Of a stretch of DNA of 64,000 bases, positions 33,934-41,502 are shown piece after piece (the first letter of the stretch is position 1; the number at the start of each line of letters is the position of its first letter). The DNA is from Amycolatopsis australiensis (GTDB lineage: Bacteria; Actinomycetota; Actinomycetes; Mycobacteriales; Pseudonocardiaceae): positions 6,138,001-6,202,000 of the forward strand of contig NZ_FPJG01000006.1 of NCBI RefSeq assembly GCF_900119165.1, in the 5' to 3' direction. Below the pieces are notes generated by a model. It had not been told where the DNA came from. It saw only the letters and a list, made by a program, of their open reading frames with translations, and did not search any database. The translations under genes were made by a program, and so were the position numbers.

Positions 33934-34649
33934 GCGTCCTCCTCGGTCGAAGCCAGCACGTCGGCCAGGTGCAGCACGCGGACACCGGAACGCTGCCGCG
34001 AGAGCAGGCCGCCGATGTGCAGCAGGCACGAGTTGTCCCCCGCCACCAGCACCTCCGCCCCGGTCTCCCGCACGTGCCAGGTCTTGTCCGCGCCCATCGC
34101 GGTCGACGTCTCGGCGTTCTTCACCGCGAACGTCCCGCCGAACCCGCAGCACTCCTCCGCGGCGGGCAGCTCGGCGAGCTCGAGCCCGCGGACCGCGCGC
34201 AGCAGCCGCAGCGGCTTGTCGCCGACGCCCAGCATCCGCAGCGAGTGACACGTCGGGTGGTAGGTGACGCGGTGCGGGAAGCAGGCGCCCACGTCGGTCA
34301 CGCCGAGCACGTCCACGAGGAACTCGCTCAGCTCGTAGACCGCCGGGCCTTCGCGGGGCGGGTCGCCGGCCCGCCGGGCCACGAGCGCGTGCTGGTGCCG
34401 CGCCGACCCGGCGCACGAACCCGACGGCGTCACGACGGCGTCGTAGCCCGCGAAAGCTTCGGTGAACGCGCGGACCACGGGCACGGCCTCGTCGAGGTAG
34501 CCGGTGTTGATCATCGGCTGGCCGCAGCAGGTCTGCGCCTGCGGGAAGTCCGCGTCCACGCCGAGGCGCCGCAACAGCCGGAAGACGGCCTTGCCGGTGT
34601 CGGGGAAGAGCGCGTCGTTGAGGCAGGTGACGAGCAGGGCGACCTTCAT
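33930..34649 (-). CDS. lutA: Lactate utilisation protein A (CCG domains)
   Basis: A 239-residue protein with two cysteine-rich CCG domains: QTCCGQPMINTGY in the first half and EECCGFGGTFAVKN in the second. These bind Fe-S clusters and probably form the lactate-oxidising core. It is the first gene of the lutABC operon. The ATG at 34649 lies 31 bases from a 12-base palindrome (34681-34692), and 78 bases from a small wHTH gene on the same strand. Confidence 0.92.
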   Translation of the reverse strand: MKVALLVTCLNDALFPDTGKAVFRLLRRLGVDADFPQAQTCCGQPMINTGYLDEAVPVVRAFTEAFAGYDAVVTPSGSCAGSARHQHALVARRAGDPPREGPAVYELSEFLVDVLGVTDVGACFPHRVTYHPTCHSLRMLGVGDKPLRLLRAVRGLELAELPAAEECCGFGGTFAVKNAETSTAMGADKTWHVRETGAEVLVAGDNSCLLHIGGLLSRQRSGVRVLHLADVLASTEEDA

Positions 34650-34680
34650 GCGTGCCTGCCGCGCATCGTGACCTCCGCGT

Positions 34681-34692
34681 TGAAAGCTTTCA
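34681..34692. promoter_or_regulatory. Palindrome upstream of lutABC
   Basis: TGAAAGCTTTCA is a perfect 12-base palindrome in the 78-base gap before lutA. Its TGAAA/TTTCA arms resemble LacI-family or other dimer sites and are unusual in this GC-rich context. The binding protein is unknown. Confidence 0.5.
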
Positions 34693-34727
34693 CAAGTTGA
34701 GCGTCCCGACGCTACTACGGCAGCTTA

Positions 34728-35009
34728 TTACGTTTCAAGACGTCCGAAGGCGGCGATGAGGTCCGCCACCCGGTGGTGCGCTTCCAGCGGGTGGCGCAGC
34801 CGTCCTTCCGGATGCAGCGTGTAGTGGTTGCGCCGGCCGACCCGCTCGCGCTCGACGTAGCCGCCGTCGATGAGGTCCGCGAGGATGAGCTGCACCCCGC
34901 GTTCGGTGATGCCCACCCGCTCGGCGATGTCGTGCAGCTTGTGGTCCGGGTTTTCCGCCAGGCACAGCAGGACGTGCGCGTGGTTGCTCAGGAACGTCCA
35001 CGAAGCCAT
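34728..35009 (-). CDS. Small winged-HTH regulator
   Basis: A 93-residue single-domain DNA-binding protein. The HTH is HDIAERVGITERGVQLILAD (about 26-45) and the wing is VGRRNHYTLHPEG. It resembles short MarR/ArsR-like regulators common in actinomycetes. It lies upstream of lutABC on the same strand and is divergent from the riboswitch-controlled TerC gene, so it could regulate lut genes, but nothing proves this. Confidence 0.75.
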   Translation of the reverse strand: MASWTFLSNHAHVLLCLAENPDHKLHDIAERVGITERGVQLILADLIDGGYVERERVGRRNHYTLHPEGRLRHPLEAHHRVADLIAAFGRLET

Positions 35010-35032
35010 GGCGGCAGCCTAGCCGTCCACAC

Positions 35033-35061
35033 TTGACAGACGAAGCGCAGTTCGTCATTCT
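35033..35061 (+). promoter_or_regulatory. Promoter of the riboswitch-TerC transcript
   Basis: TTGACA at 35033-35038 and CATTCT at 35056-35061 are 17 bases apart. The start of transcription would fall near 35068, directly at the 5' end of the predicted aptamer. Confidence 0.65.
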
Positions 35062-35069
35062 GGAGTGGA

Positions 35070-35190
35070 CGGAGGGGAGTACCCGTCTCGGTCCGGCATC
35101 GTCAATCCGGCTGCCCCGGCGCAGACCCGGTGCCGGCGCCACCTTCGGGTGGCCGGGAAGACCTCCGGTTCGCCACCGAACCGGAGGAGT
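35070..35190 (+). ncRNA. Probable yybP-ykoY Mn2+ riboswitch
   Basis: The leader of the TerC gene carries the conserved GGGGAGTA (35074-35081), a central GTCAATC and GGGAAGACC before CTCCGG, matching the yybP-ykoY manganese aptamer. P1 would be CGGAGG (35070-35075) with CCTCCG (35162-35167). The same CCTCCGGTTCG (35162-35172) pairs perfectly with CGAACCGGAGG (35177-35187), which contains the ribosome-binding site. The two pairings exclude each other, so Mn2+ binding would free translation. Confidence 0.8.
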
Positions 35191-35195
35191 GTGCC

Positions 35196-36110
35196 GTGAC
35201 CGTTCCGTTCTGGGCCTGGGCCGCTGTGCTCGGCGTCATCCTGCTCATGCTCGCGGTCGACCTGTTCGCCCACCGCAAGGCGCACGTCGTCGGCGTGCGC
35301 GAGGCGCTGGCGTGGTCCGGCGTGTGGGTGGCGCTGGGGGTCGCGTTCGGCGCCGTCGTCTGGTGGGCCTGGGGTGCGGAGTTCGCCGGCCAGTACTTCG
35401 CCGGCTACCTGATCGAGAAGTCGCTGGCCGTGGACAACGTGTTCGTCTTCGCGATCATCTTCGGGTACTTCGCCGTGCCGCGCGAGCACCAGCACCGCGT
35501 CCTGTTCTACGGCGTGCTCGGCGCCCTGGTCTTCCGCGCGGTCTTCATCGCCGCCGGCTCGGCGCTGCTCGCGAGCTTCGGCTGGGTCCTGTACGTGTTC
35601 GGCGCGTTCCTGGTGCTCACCGGCGTCCGGATGGCCCGGCACCGCGAGCAGGCCGTGGACTACGAGCGCAACGTCGTGCTGCGCGTGTTCCGCCGCCTGG
35701 TCCCGTCGACCGACACCCGCCACGGCGGCAAGTTCGTCGTCCGCGAGGCCGGCCGCCGGGTGGCGACGCCGCTGCTGGCGGTGCTGGTGCTGGTCGAGGT
35801 GACGGACATCGTCTTCGCGATCGACTCGATCCCGGCGATCTTCGCGGTGACGCAGGAGCCGTTCCTCGTGTTCACCTCGAACGCCTTCGCCATCCTCGGC
35901 CTGCGCGCGCTGTACTTCCTGCTCGCCGACCTCATGCACCGGTTCGTCTACCTCAAGCTCGGCCTCGCTCTGATCCTCGTCTGGGTCGGCGCGAAGATGC
36001 TGCTGCTGGAGGTGTGGAAGATCCCGACCACGCTGTCGCTGGCCGTGATCGGCGTGATCCTCGCGACCGCCGTCACCGCCAGCCTGCTCCGGACCCGCAC
36101 CGCGAGCTGA
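35196..36110 (+). CDS. TerC-family membrane protein (Alx/MntP-like role)
   Basis: A 304-residue membrane protein with about seven to eight spans. The TerC hallmarks are visible: EKSLAVDNVFVFAIIFGYF and later VEVTDIVFAIDSIPAIFAVT, with acidic residues in membrane helices that are proposed metal sites. Members such as Alx and its relatives export or balance manganese. The GTG at 35196 follows GGAGGAG, which is part of the switching hairpin. The upstream aptamer supports Mn2+ control and a Mn2+ export role. Confidence 0.9.
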   Translation: MTVPFWAWAAVLGVILLMLAVDLFAHRKAHVVGVREALAWSGVWVALGVAFGAVVWWAWGAEFAGQYFAGYLIEKSLAVDNVFVFAIIFGYFAVPREHQHRVLFYGVLGALVFRAVFIAAGSALLASFGWVLYVFGAFLVLTGVRMARHREQAVDYERNVVLRVFRRLVPSTDTRHGGKFVVREAGRRVATPLLAVLVLVEVTDIVFAIDSIPAIFAVTQEPFLVFTSNAFAILGLRALYFLLADLMHRFVYLKLGLALILVWVGAKMLLLEVWKIPTTLSLAVIGVILATAVTASLLRTRTAS

Positions 36111-36188
36111 CCGGGTGTAACGGATCACCCCTCCGGCCGATACCCCGTTCGTGTCCGGGACGCCCGGACCCTGCACGAATGGAATCCC

Positions 36189-36917
36189 ATGTCTCGTTCT
36201 CACCTGGCGGTGCTCGTCGCCGTCGCCGCTGTCTGCGCGGCCTGCTCGAGCGCTCCCGCCACCCCGGCCCCGGCCGCCGGCACGTCCTCGTCCTCGTCGG
36301 CCGCCCCGGCGAGCGCCGCGCCCGCGGGCCTCGAGGCCGCCAAGGCGGGCTCCGCCGTGGCCGACGCCGCCAAGCAGGCCTCCGCCGTCCACGTCCGCGG
36401 CACCATCTCGCAGGAGGGCACGATCAACCTCGACCTGCAGCTCAACCAGGACAGCGCGAGCGGCACGGTGGTGAAGGACGGCATCGAGATCCCGGTCCTG
36501 CGCGTCGGTGACAAGTACTACTTCCGGTTCACCGCCTCGCTGATCAAGGAGGCCGGGATCCCGGCCTCGGCGGGCAAGCTGCTGCAGGACAAGTGGGTGC
36601 CGTCCACGGCCAAGGTCGGGGCCGGCATCGCCGACGCCTTCAAGCAGTTCCTCGACTACCGGACGTTCACCGACAACACCGTCGGCCAGCTCGCGACGTC
36701 GACCTTCACCGGTGGCGAGCAGACCACCGTCGGCGGCACGCCCGCCCAGACCTTCACCAGCACCGACGGCACCCTCACCGTGGCCGCCGCGGAGCCGCAC
36801 TACCTGCTCCGCATGCAGCAGCCGAAGGACGGGACGATGGAGTTCAGCGACTGGAACAAGCCGACGACCGTCGAGGAGCCCGCGGGCGCGGAGGTCTACT
36901 CCGGCCCCGGCGCCTGA
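36189..36917 (+). CDS. LppX/LprG-like lipoprotein
   Basis: A 242-residue lipoprotein. The signal ends at a lipobox with Cys19 (VCAAC), followed by an Ala/Ser/Pro linker (20-45). The mature domain begins with SAVADAAKQASAVHVRGTI and fits the antiparallel sheet-plus-helix fold of LppX/LprG, which bind lipids at the cell surface. Charged residues are few in the first strand, as in that family. A strong terminator follows 11 bases after the stop. Confidence 0.78.
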   Translation: MSRSHLAVLVAVAAVCAACSSAPATPAPAAGTSSSSSAAPASAAPAGLEAAKAGSAVADAAKQASAVHVRGTISQEGTINLDLQLNQDSASGTVVKDGIEIPVLRVGDKYYFRFTASLIKEAGIPASAGKLLQDKWVPSTAKVGAGIADAFKQFLDYRTFTDNTVGQLATSTFTGGEQTTVGGTPAQTFTSTDGTLTVAAAEPHYLLRMQQPKDGTMEFSDWNKPTTVEEPAGAEVYSGPGA

Positions 36918-36928
36918 ACCACCGTCGA

Positions 36929-36960
36929 GGCGGCGGGCCCGGCCGGGCCCGCCGCCTTTT
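36929..36960 (+). terminator. Rho-independent terminator
   Basis: GGCGGCGGGCCC (36929-36940), a GGCC loop and GGGCCCGCCGCC (36945-36956) form a perfect 12-base stem followed by TTTT. It ends the lipoprotein transcript and insulates the TetR operon. Confidence 0.9.
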
Positions 36961-36972
36961 CGGTCTTCCCTT

Positions 36973-36994
36973 CTGTACCTACTAGTATGTACAG
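36973..36994. promoter_or_regulatory. TetR operator across the start codon
   Basis: CTGTACCTACT (36973-36983) is followed by AGTATGTACAG (36984-36994), a 22-base palindrome with one mismatch. The ATG at 36987 lies inside it. Binding by the TetR protein encoded here would block its own operon. Confidence 0.75.
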
Positions 36995-37565
36995 TGCGAG
37001 TGTGGACACGAGGGACCAGCTCATCGACAGCACCCGCGAGCTGCTGTGGGAACGCGGCTACGTCGGCACCAGCCCCAAGGCCATCCAGCAGCGCGCCGGC
37101 GCCGGCCAGGGCAGCATGTACCACCACTTCAGCGGCAAGCGACAGCTCGCGCTGGAAGCCGTGCGCCGCAGCGCGGACGAGCTGCTGGCCGCCGCCGAGG
37201 CCCAGCTGAGCCGGCCGGGGACCGCGGTCGAGCGGATCACCGCGTACCTGCGCCGCGAGCGCGAAGTGCTGCGGGGCTGCCCCATCGGCCGGCTCACGCA
37301 GGACCCGGAGATCGTGGCGGATCCGGAGCTGCGCGCGCCCGTCGACGAGACACTCACCCGTCTGCGGGCGCGCCTGGCCGGGGTCCTCGACGACGGCCGG
37401 GACGCGGGTGAGCTGCCCGCCGCACTGGACACCGCGGCGCTGGCCGCCACGGTCGTCGCCGTGCTCCAGGGCGGTTACGTGCTCGCCCGCGCGGCGAACG
37501 CGCCCGAGCCGTTCGACCAGGCCGTTTCCGGAATTCTCGCCCTGCTCGCCACCCACACCGACTGA
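36987..37565 (+). CDS. TetR-family regulator
   Basis: A 192-residue repressor. The HTH (about 13-50) reads STRELLWERGYVGTSPKAIQ and then AGQGSMYHHFSGK. The C-terminal ligand domain has a conserved CPIGRLTQDPE, found in one subgroup of actinobacterial TetR proteins. The ATG at 36987 sits within the palindrome; the GTG at 37002 is an alternative start. It is the first gene of an operon with a cupin and an SDR, which it probably controls along with itself. Confidence 0.88.
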   Translation: MYSASVDTRDQLIDSTRELLWERGYVGTSPKAIQQRAGAGQGSMYHHFSGKRQLALEAVRRSADELLAAAEAQLSRPGTAVERITAYLRREREVLRGCPIGRLTQDPEIVADPELRAPVDETLTRLRARLAGVLDDGRDAGELPAALDTAALAATVVAVLQGGYVLARAANAPEPFDQAVSGILALLATHTD

Positions 37566-37575
37566 GGAGCCCGCC

Positions 37576-38325
37576 GTGCACGTCCGTCCCGTTCCGCCGG
37601 CCAGCGTGGCCGCGCCCGCCGATGCCGTCACCGGCAGCGCCTGGATCACGTCGCTCGCCGTGCCCGAAGGCCCGTCGCGGACCCGGGTGGACCGGGTGCA
37701 GTTCGCGCCCGGCGCCCGGACCCGCTGGCACCGGCACCCGCTCGGGCAGGTGCTCGTCGTCACCGAAGGCACCGGTTACGTGCAGCGCCGGGGCGGTCCG
37801 GCCCAGCTGGTCCGGCCGGGCGACACCGTCCGCGTCGGCGCCGGGGAATGGCACTGGCACGGCGCCACCGACACGTCCGCGATGACCCACCTGGCAATCG
37901 AGGAAATCCCCGGCGACGGCACCCCTACCGAACTCGGCGACGCCGTGGCCGGTGCCGATGCCGCCGCGGTCCCGGCCGAGCCCGTCACCCGGACCCTGGT
38001 GCTGGAGCAGCGGCTCCCGCAGCCGCGTCTGGTCGACCACGTCGAGATCCGCCGCATCACGATCGCCCCCGGCCACGGGTCGGGCCTGCACGTCCACAAC
38101 GGACCGGTGTTCGGCAGCATCGAAACCGGTTCGGCCGTCTACCAGGTCGAGGGCGAACCCGCCTCGGTGCTGCGCGCGGGCGACGTGTTCCATGAGCCGG
38201 AAGGAGCGCGGATCGCCCGGTTCGACGCCGGGGAAGACGGGGTCACGTTCATCGCCCACTTCCCCGCCGGCCCGGGCGAGACGCCGCAGCTGTTCGCCCT
38301 CAGCACCCGGGGAGAAGACGGATGA
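37576..38325 (+). CDS. Double-cupin protein
   Basis: A 249-residue bicupin. The N-terminal cupin has TRWHRHPLGQ and GEWHWHGAT, a full metal-binding His set. The C-terminal cupin has GLHVHNGPVF and ends with a strand EPEGARIARF. Such proteins act as isomerases, oxygenases or binding proteins for small carbonyl compounds. The GTG at 37576 is ten bases after the TetR stop and follows GAGGAGC. Its stop overlaps the SDR start as ATGA. Confidence 0.8.
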   Translation: MHVRPVPPASVAAPADAVTGSAWITSLAVPEGPSRTRVDRVQFAPGARTRWHRHPLGQVLVVTEGTGYVQRRGGPAQLVRPGDTVRVGAGEWHWHGATDTSAMTHLAIEEIPGDGTPTELGDAVAGADAAAVPAEPVTRTLVLEQRLPQPRLVDHVEIRRITIAPGHGSGLHVHNGPVFGSIETGSAVYQVEGEPASVLRAGDVFHEPEGARIARFDAGEDGVTFIAHFPAGPGETPQLFALSTRGEDG

Positions 38326-39095
38326 ACCGAGACACCGCCCACGGTGTCCTCGTGACCGGCGGGTCGCGCGGCATCGGCCGGGCCACCGCCCGTGCCTTCG
38401 CCGACCGCGGATACCGCGTCGCGGTCCACTACGCGAGCCGCCGCGAAGACGCCGAGACGACGTTGCGCGAGCTGCCCGGCTCCGGGCACGTCTGCCTCGC
38501 GGGCGACCTCGGCGACCCGGCCGCGGCCCGCCGGATCGCCGACGAGGCGGTCGCGGCGCTCGGCCGGGTCGACGTCCTGGTCAACAACGCCGCCCAGGCC
38601 CCGACCGAGCAGACCCGGCACGCGATCGCCGAGGTCGGCTACGACCGGTGGGTGGAGGTCTGGCGGCGCACCGTCGAGGTCAACCTCCTCGGCGCCGCGA
38701 ACGTCACCTGGGCCGTGGCCCGGCACCTCATCGGACAGGGCCGCCCGGGCAGTGTCGTCAACGTCGGCTCGCGCGGCGCGTTCCGCGGCGAGCCCGAGCA
38801 CCCGGCCTACGGCGCGAGCAAGGCGGCGCTGCAGGCGTTCGGCCAGTCCATGGCGATCGCCTTGGCCCCGCACGGGATCTCGGTGACGTCGGTCGCGCCG
38901 GGGTTCGTCGCGACCGAGCGCCAGGAGACGGCGCTGGCCGGCCCGCACGGAGACCGGCTGCGGGAACAGAGCCCGTTCGGTCGGGTCGGCACGGCCGAGG
39001 ATGTCGCCGCGGCGATCGTGCACCTCGCCTCACCCGAGGCCGCCTGGAGCTCCGGCGCCGTCCTCGACGTCAACGGCGCGTCGTACCTGCGCTGA
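38322..39095 (+). CDS. Short-chain dehydrogenase/reductase
   Basis: A 257-residue SDR with TGGSRGIGRA for cofactor binding, NNAA after strand 4, catalytic Ser in NVGSRGAF and YGASK (Y-x-x-x-K). HYASRRED after strand 2 favours NADP. It closes the TetR-cupin-SDR operon, overlapping the cupin gene by four bases. The pair probably acts on the same carbonyl substrate, released from repression by the TetR ligand. Its 3' end overlaps a convergent gene by 66 bases. Confidence 0.9.
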   Translation: MNRDTAHGVLVTGGSRGIGRATARAFADRGYRVAVHYASRREDAETTLRELPGSGHVCLAGDLGDPAAARRIADEAVAALGRVDVLVNNAAQAPTEQTRHAIAEVGYDRWVEVWRRTVEVNLLGAANVTWAVARHLIGQGRPGSVVNVGSRGAFRGEPEHPAYGASKAALQAFGQSMAIALAPHGISVTSVAPGFVATERQETALAGPHGDRLREQSPFGRVGTAEDVAAAIVHLASPEAAWSSGAVLDVNGASYLR

Positions 39096-39452
39096 CCGCG
39101 CCCGCCAGAGCGTGATCGCGACGAGCACGAGCACCGCCACTTCCGCGAGGACGCTCAGCAGCGCCTCCGGCGCGGGCTGGAACCCCCGCTCGGAGAAGCC
39201 GAACACCCCGATGGTGCGCGACGCGGCGAACCCCGCCAGCGCCCCCGCCGCCAGGCCGGCCGCGGCCGGCCGCAGCAGCAGCGGGCCGCCGGCGGCGACC
39301 AGCACCGCGACCGCGAACGCCGCCGCGGCCTGCGCCAGGAACGCCGGCCCGATCACCGGGATCACCCGGTACCCGCCGACGTAGAGCTCCGCGTGGAGGT
39401 AGCCGCTCACCGCGAGGCACGCGGCCGTCGCGAGGCGGAGAAAGAGGTTCAT
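39030..39452 (-). CDS. Small membrane protein in the sigma-Rieske operon
   Basis: A 140-residue membrane protein with four hydrophobic segments at about 3-19, 33-55, 58-78 and 95-114. Its C-terminal tail (RSAQVRRAVDVEDG) is cytoplasmic by the charge rule. I know no named family. Its start overlaps the metallophosphoesterase stop as ATGA, and it is the last gene of the five-gene operon. The last 66 bases run antisense to the SDR gene. Confidence 0.72.
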   Translation of the reverse strand: MNLFLRLATAACLAVSGYLHAELYVGGYRVIPVIGPAFLAQAAAAFAVAVLVAAGGPLLLRPAAAGLAAGALAGFAASRTIGVFGFSERGFQPAPEALLSVLAEVAVLVLVAITLWRARSAQVRRAVDVEDGAGAPGGLG

Positions 39453-40387
39453 GCCAGCTTCACGTCCTTCACGGCCAGCCCCGGCCGGCCGGGCCGGTAG
39501 GACACCTCGCGGATCCCGAGCGCGTCCGCGAGCTTCCCGGCCGGCAGCGTCACCGGGGTCGGGGCCGGCCGGGTGCCCGGTCGCGGCAAGGGATAGGCCG
39601 TCGTCGTCGCGCTGTGGAAGGTGATGTTGCCTTCGGTTTTGGTGAACAGCTGGTGCACGTGCCCGTTGAGGCAGGTCACCGACGAAAACCGCTTCAAGTA
39701 CGACAGCGCCTGCGCCGCGTCGTCGGTGCCCCAGCCCCACGCCGGGTACATGGCGAACAGCGGGATGTGGCTGAACACCACGATCGGCGTGTCCGAGCCG
39801 AGCTTCGCCACGTCCTTGCGCACGAACTCCAGCTGGTCGGTCCCGAGGTGGCCGAGCTTCTCCAGGCTCAGCGTGTTGACCAGCGCGATGAAGTGGACGC
39901 CTTTGACGTCGAAGCTGTACCAGCCGTCGCCCGCCGTGCCGGCGCCGAACGCCGCGCGGTACTTCTGCCCGGCGTCGTCGACCGAGTCGTGCTCGCCGGG
40001 CACGGTGGACACGTGCCCGGTGTTCAGCGTGCCCATCATCTGCTTGACCTGGTCGAACTGGGCCGGCGTCGACAGGTGCGTCAGGTCGCCGGTGTGCATG
40101 ACGAAGTCCGGGCGGTAGCCGAGGCCGTTGATCTGGGTCAGCGCCCGGGAGAACGACGACTCGACGGCGGTGTTGGCCGGTCCCTTGAACCCCAGGTGGC
40201 TGTCGCTGATCTGGACGAACCGCAGCGCGTTCGGGTCGTCGACGGCGGCGGCTTCGCCCGGGGCGGCGATCCGGCTGATCACCTCGCCGCCGGTCACCGT
40301 CAGGACCACCGCGGCGCCGAACCACGCGGTGTGGCGCAGCAGCTGGCGCCGGGTCATGCCGCCGGGGCCGTGCTCGTCCCCGGTCAC
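39449..40387 (-). CDS. Tat-exported calcineurin-like metallophosphoesterase
   Basis: A 312-residue exported phosphoesterase. The N-terminus holds a Tat motif (MTRRQLLRHTAWF) and hydrophobic segment (about 21-33). Metal-binding blocks are ISDSHLG, HTGDLTH, PGEHD (in place of GNHD), FSHIPL and NGHVH. It would hydrolyse a phosphoester at the cell surface, and the substrate is unknown. The GTG at 40387 overlaps the cupredoxin stop as GTGA. Folding with metal before export fits Tat use and a place beside other Tat/metal proteins. Confidence 0.9.
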   Translation of the reverse strand: MTGDEHGPGGMTRRQLLRHTAWFGAAVVLTVTGGEVISRIAAPGEAAAVDDPNALRFVQISDSHLGFKGPANTAVESSFSRALTQINGLGYRPDFVMHTGDLTHLSTPAQFDQVKQMMGTLNTGHVSTVPGEHDSVDDAGQKYRAAFGAGTAGDGWYSFDVKGVHFIALVNTLSLEKLGHLGTDQLEFVRKDVAKLGSDTPIVVFSHIPLFAMYPAWGWGTDDAAQALSYLKRFSSVTCLNGHVHQLFTKTEGNITFHSATTTAYPLPRPGTRPAPTPVTLPAGKLADALGIREVSYRPGRPGLAVKDVKLA

Positions 40388-40797
40388 GGCGTCACCGTCA
40401 CGGTGGCCGTCATGAACGGGTGGATGGTGCACAGGTACTCGAAGGTGCCCGCGGTGCTGAAGGTGTACTGATAGGACTGTCCGGTTTGGAGGGTCGGGGA
40501 CCGCAGCGGGCCGCCGGACCCGGTGCTGGTGACGGTGTGCGCGTCCTGGTCCTGGTTGGTCCACGTGACCGTGGTGCCCTTCTTCACCGTCGTCGCCGCG
40601 GGCGCGAACGCGAAGTCCTTGATGGCCACGGTGTTCGTGGTGGCGTTCCCGCTCGCGCTCGGCGACGTCGGCGCCATGCTCGCCATGTCCGGCATCGACG
40701 GCGGCGGCGTGGCCGGTGCCGGCGCGGCGCAGGCCGTGAGCGCCAGCGCCGCCACGCTCACGAGCAGGAAGTGTTTCACCCCAAGGGAATTCCTCAT
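40384..40797 (-). CDS. Type-1 copper (cupredoxin) lipoprotein
   Basis: A 137-residue lipoprotein. The signal has lipobox LTAC with Cys23, then a Met-rich linker (SMPDMASMAP) that may bind copper. The cupredoxin fold gives the full type-1 ligand set: His87, Cys123, His126 and Met129 (DAHTV, EYLCTIHPFM). It is a small electron carrier at the outer face of the membrane. A CGTAACC-N6-CGTATTC element ends six bases before the ATG. The GTG at 40779 is an alternative start with a GAGG upstream. Confidence 0.9.
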   Translation of the reverse strand: MRNSLGVKHFLLVSVAALALTACAAPAPATPPPSMPDMASMAPTSPSASGNATTNTVAIKDFAFAPAATTVKKGTTVTWTNQDQDAHTVTSTGSGGPLRSPTLQTGQSYQYTFSTAGTFEYLCTIHPFMTATVTVTP

Positions 40798-40801
40798 GCC
40801 C

Positions 40802-40825
40802 GGGAATACGCGCGGGGGTTACGCC
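40802..40825 (-). promoter_or_regulatory. Bipartite element facing cupredoxin gene
   Basis: On the minus strand CGTAACC (40823-40817), six bases, then CGTATTC (40810-40804). It overlaps the last codon and stop of the Rieske gene and ends six bases before the cupredoxin ATG. It is one of three such elements in the locus. Confidence 0.7.
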
Positions 40826-41502
40826 CCGGCCGGCGGCACCAGCACCTCGACCACTCCCCCCGCTTCACGCACCACCAGGTGCGGCAGCGGCGGCGGCGTG
40901 ACCGGCAGCTGGTGGGTGAGGACGACCCCGTCGACGGCGAACGACGTCCGGTGGCACGGGCAGTTCAGCCGCCGTGCCGGCGCGTCCAGGTTCAGCCGGC
41001 AGCCGAGGTGCGTGCACGTCGCCGACACACCGCGCACCTGCCCGCCGGTGCGGTGCACGAACCCCGCCACCGCCCCGAAGTCGAACGGCAGGACCCCGCC
41101 CTCGGGCAGGTCGTGCGCCGCGACGACGGCGCGCCACTCGCCGTTCTCGGGCTGCAGGGTCTCCTCCGGCGGAGGGGGCGCCGCGGCCGGTTCGGCGGCC
41201 GAGGTGACCAGGTACTCGGTCCCGGCCCCGGCCGCGGCCGCCACCGCGGCGGCCGAGGACACCTGGATGAACCGGCGGCGGTTGCCGCCGCGCGCGGGAG
41301 CCGGCTCGCCGAGCTCCTGGGCGAGCCGCCGGTGCAGCCCGGCGACGAACTCCTCGCCGGGCGCCGCGCCGCCCGGCCGGGCGGCGCGCAGCAGCACCGC
41401 CGTCCGCAGCTCGGCTTCGTCGCCCGGACCGGCCGCGAACGGGCGCGGCCGCCGCCGGCGCAGGAGGTCCTTGACGAACCGGCGGACGCCTCGAGTGCTC
41501 AC
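40819..41502 (-). CDS. Membrane Rieske 2Fe-2S protein, possible anti-sigma
   Basis: A 227-residue protein. Residues 1-74 are cytoplasmic, charged and helical (PGDEAELRTAVLLRAARPGG, EEFVAGLHRRLAQEL). A twin-Arg-type membrane segment follows (RRRFIQVSSAAAVAAAAGAG, 75-94). The extracytoplasmic Rieske domain has C163-T-H165 and C181-P-C183-H184, with C168 and C183 available for the disulfide of bc1-type Rieske proteins. Start GTG overlaps the ECF sigma stop as GTGA, the usual place of an anti-sigma factor. The N-terminus has no zinc HxxxCxxC motif. The anti-sigma role is inference. Confidence 0.9.
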   Translation of the reverse strand: MSTRGVRRFVKDLLRRRRPRPFAAGPGDEAELRTAVLLRAARPGGAAPGEEFVAGLHRRLAQELGEPAPARGGNRRRFIQVSSAAAVAAAAGAGTEYLVTSAAEPAAAPPPPEETLQPENGEWRAVVAAHDLPEGGVLPFDFGAVAGFVHRTGGQVRGVSATCTHLGCRLNLDAPARRLNCPCHRTSFAVDGVVLTHQLPVTPPPLPHLVVREAGGVVEVLVPPAGA

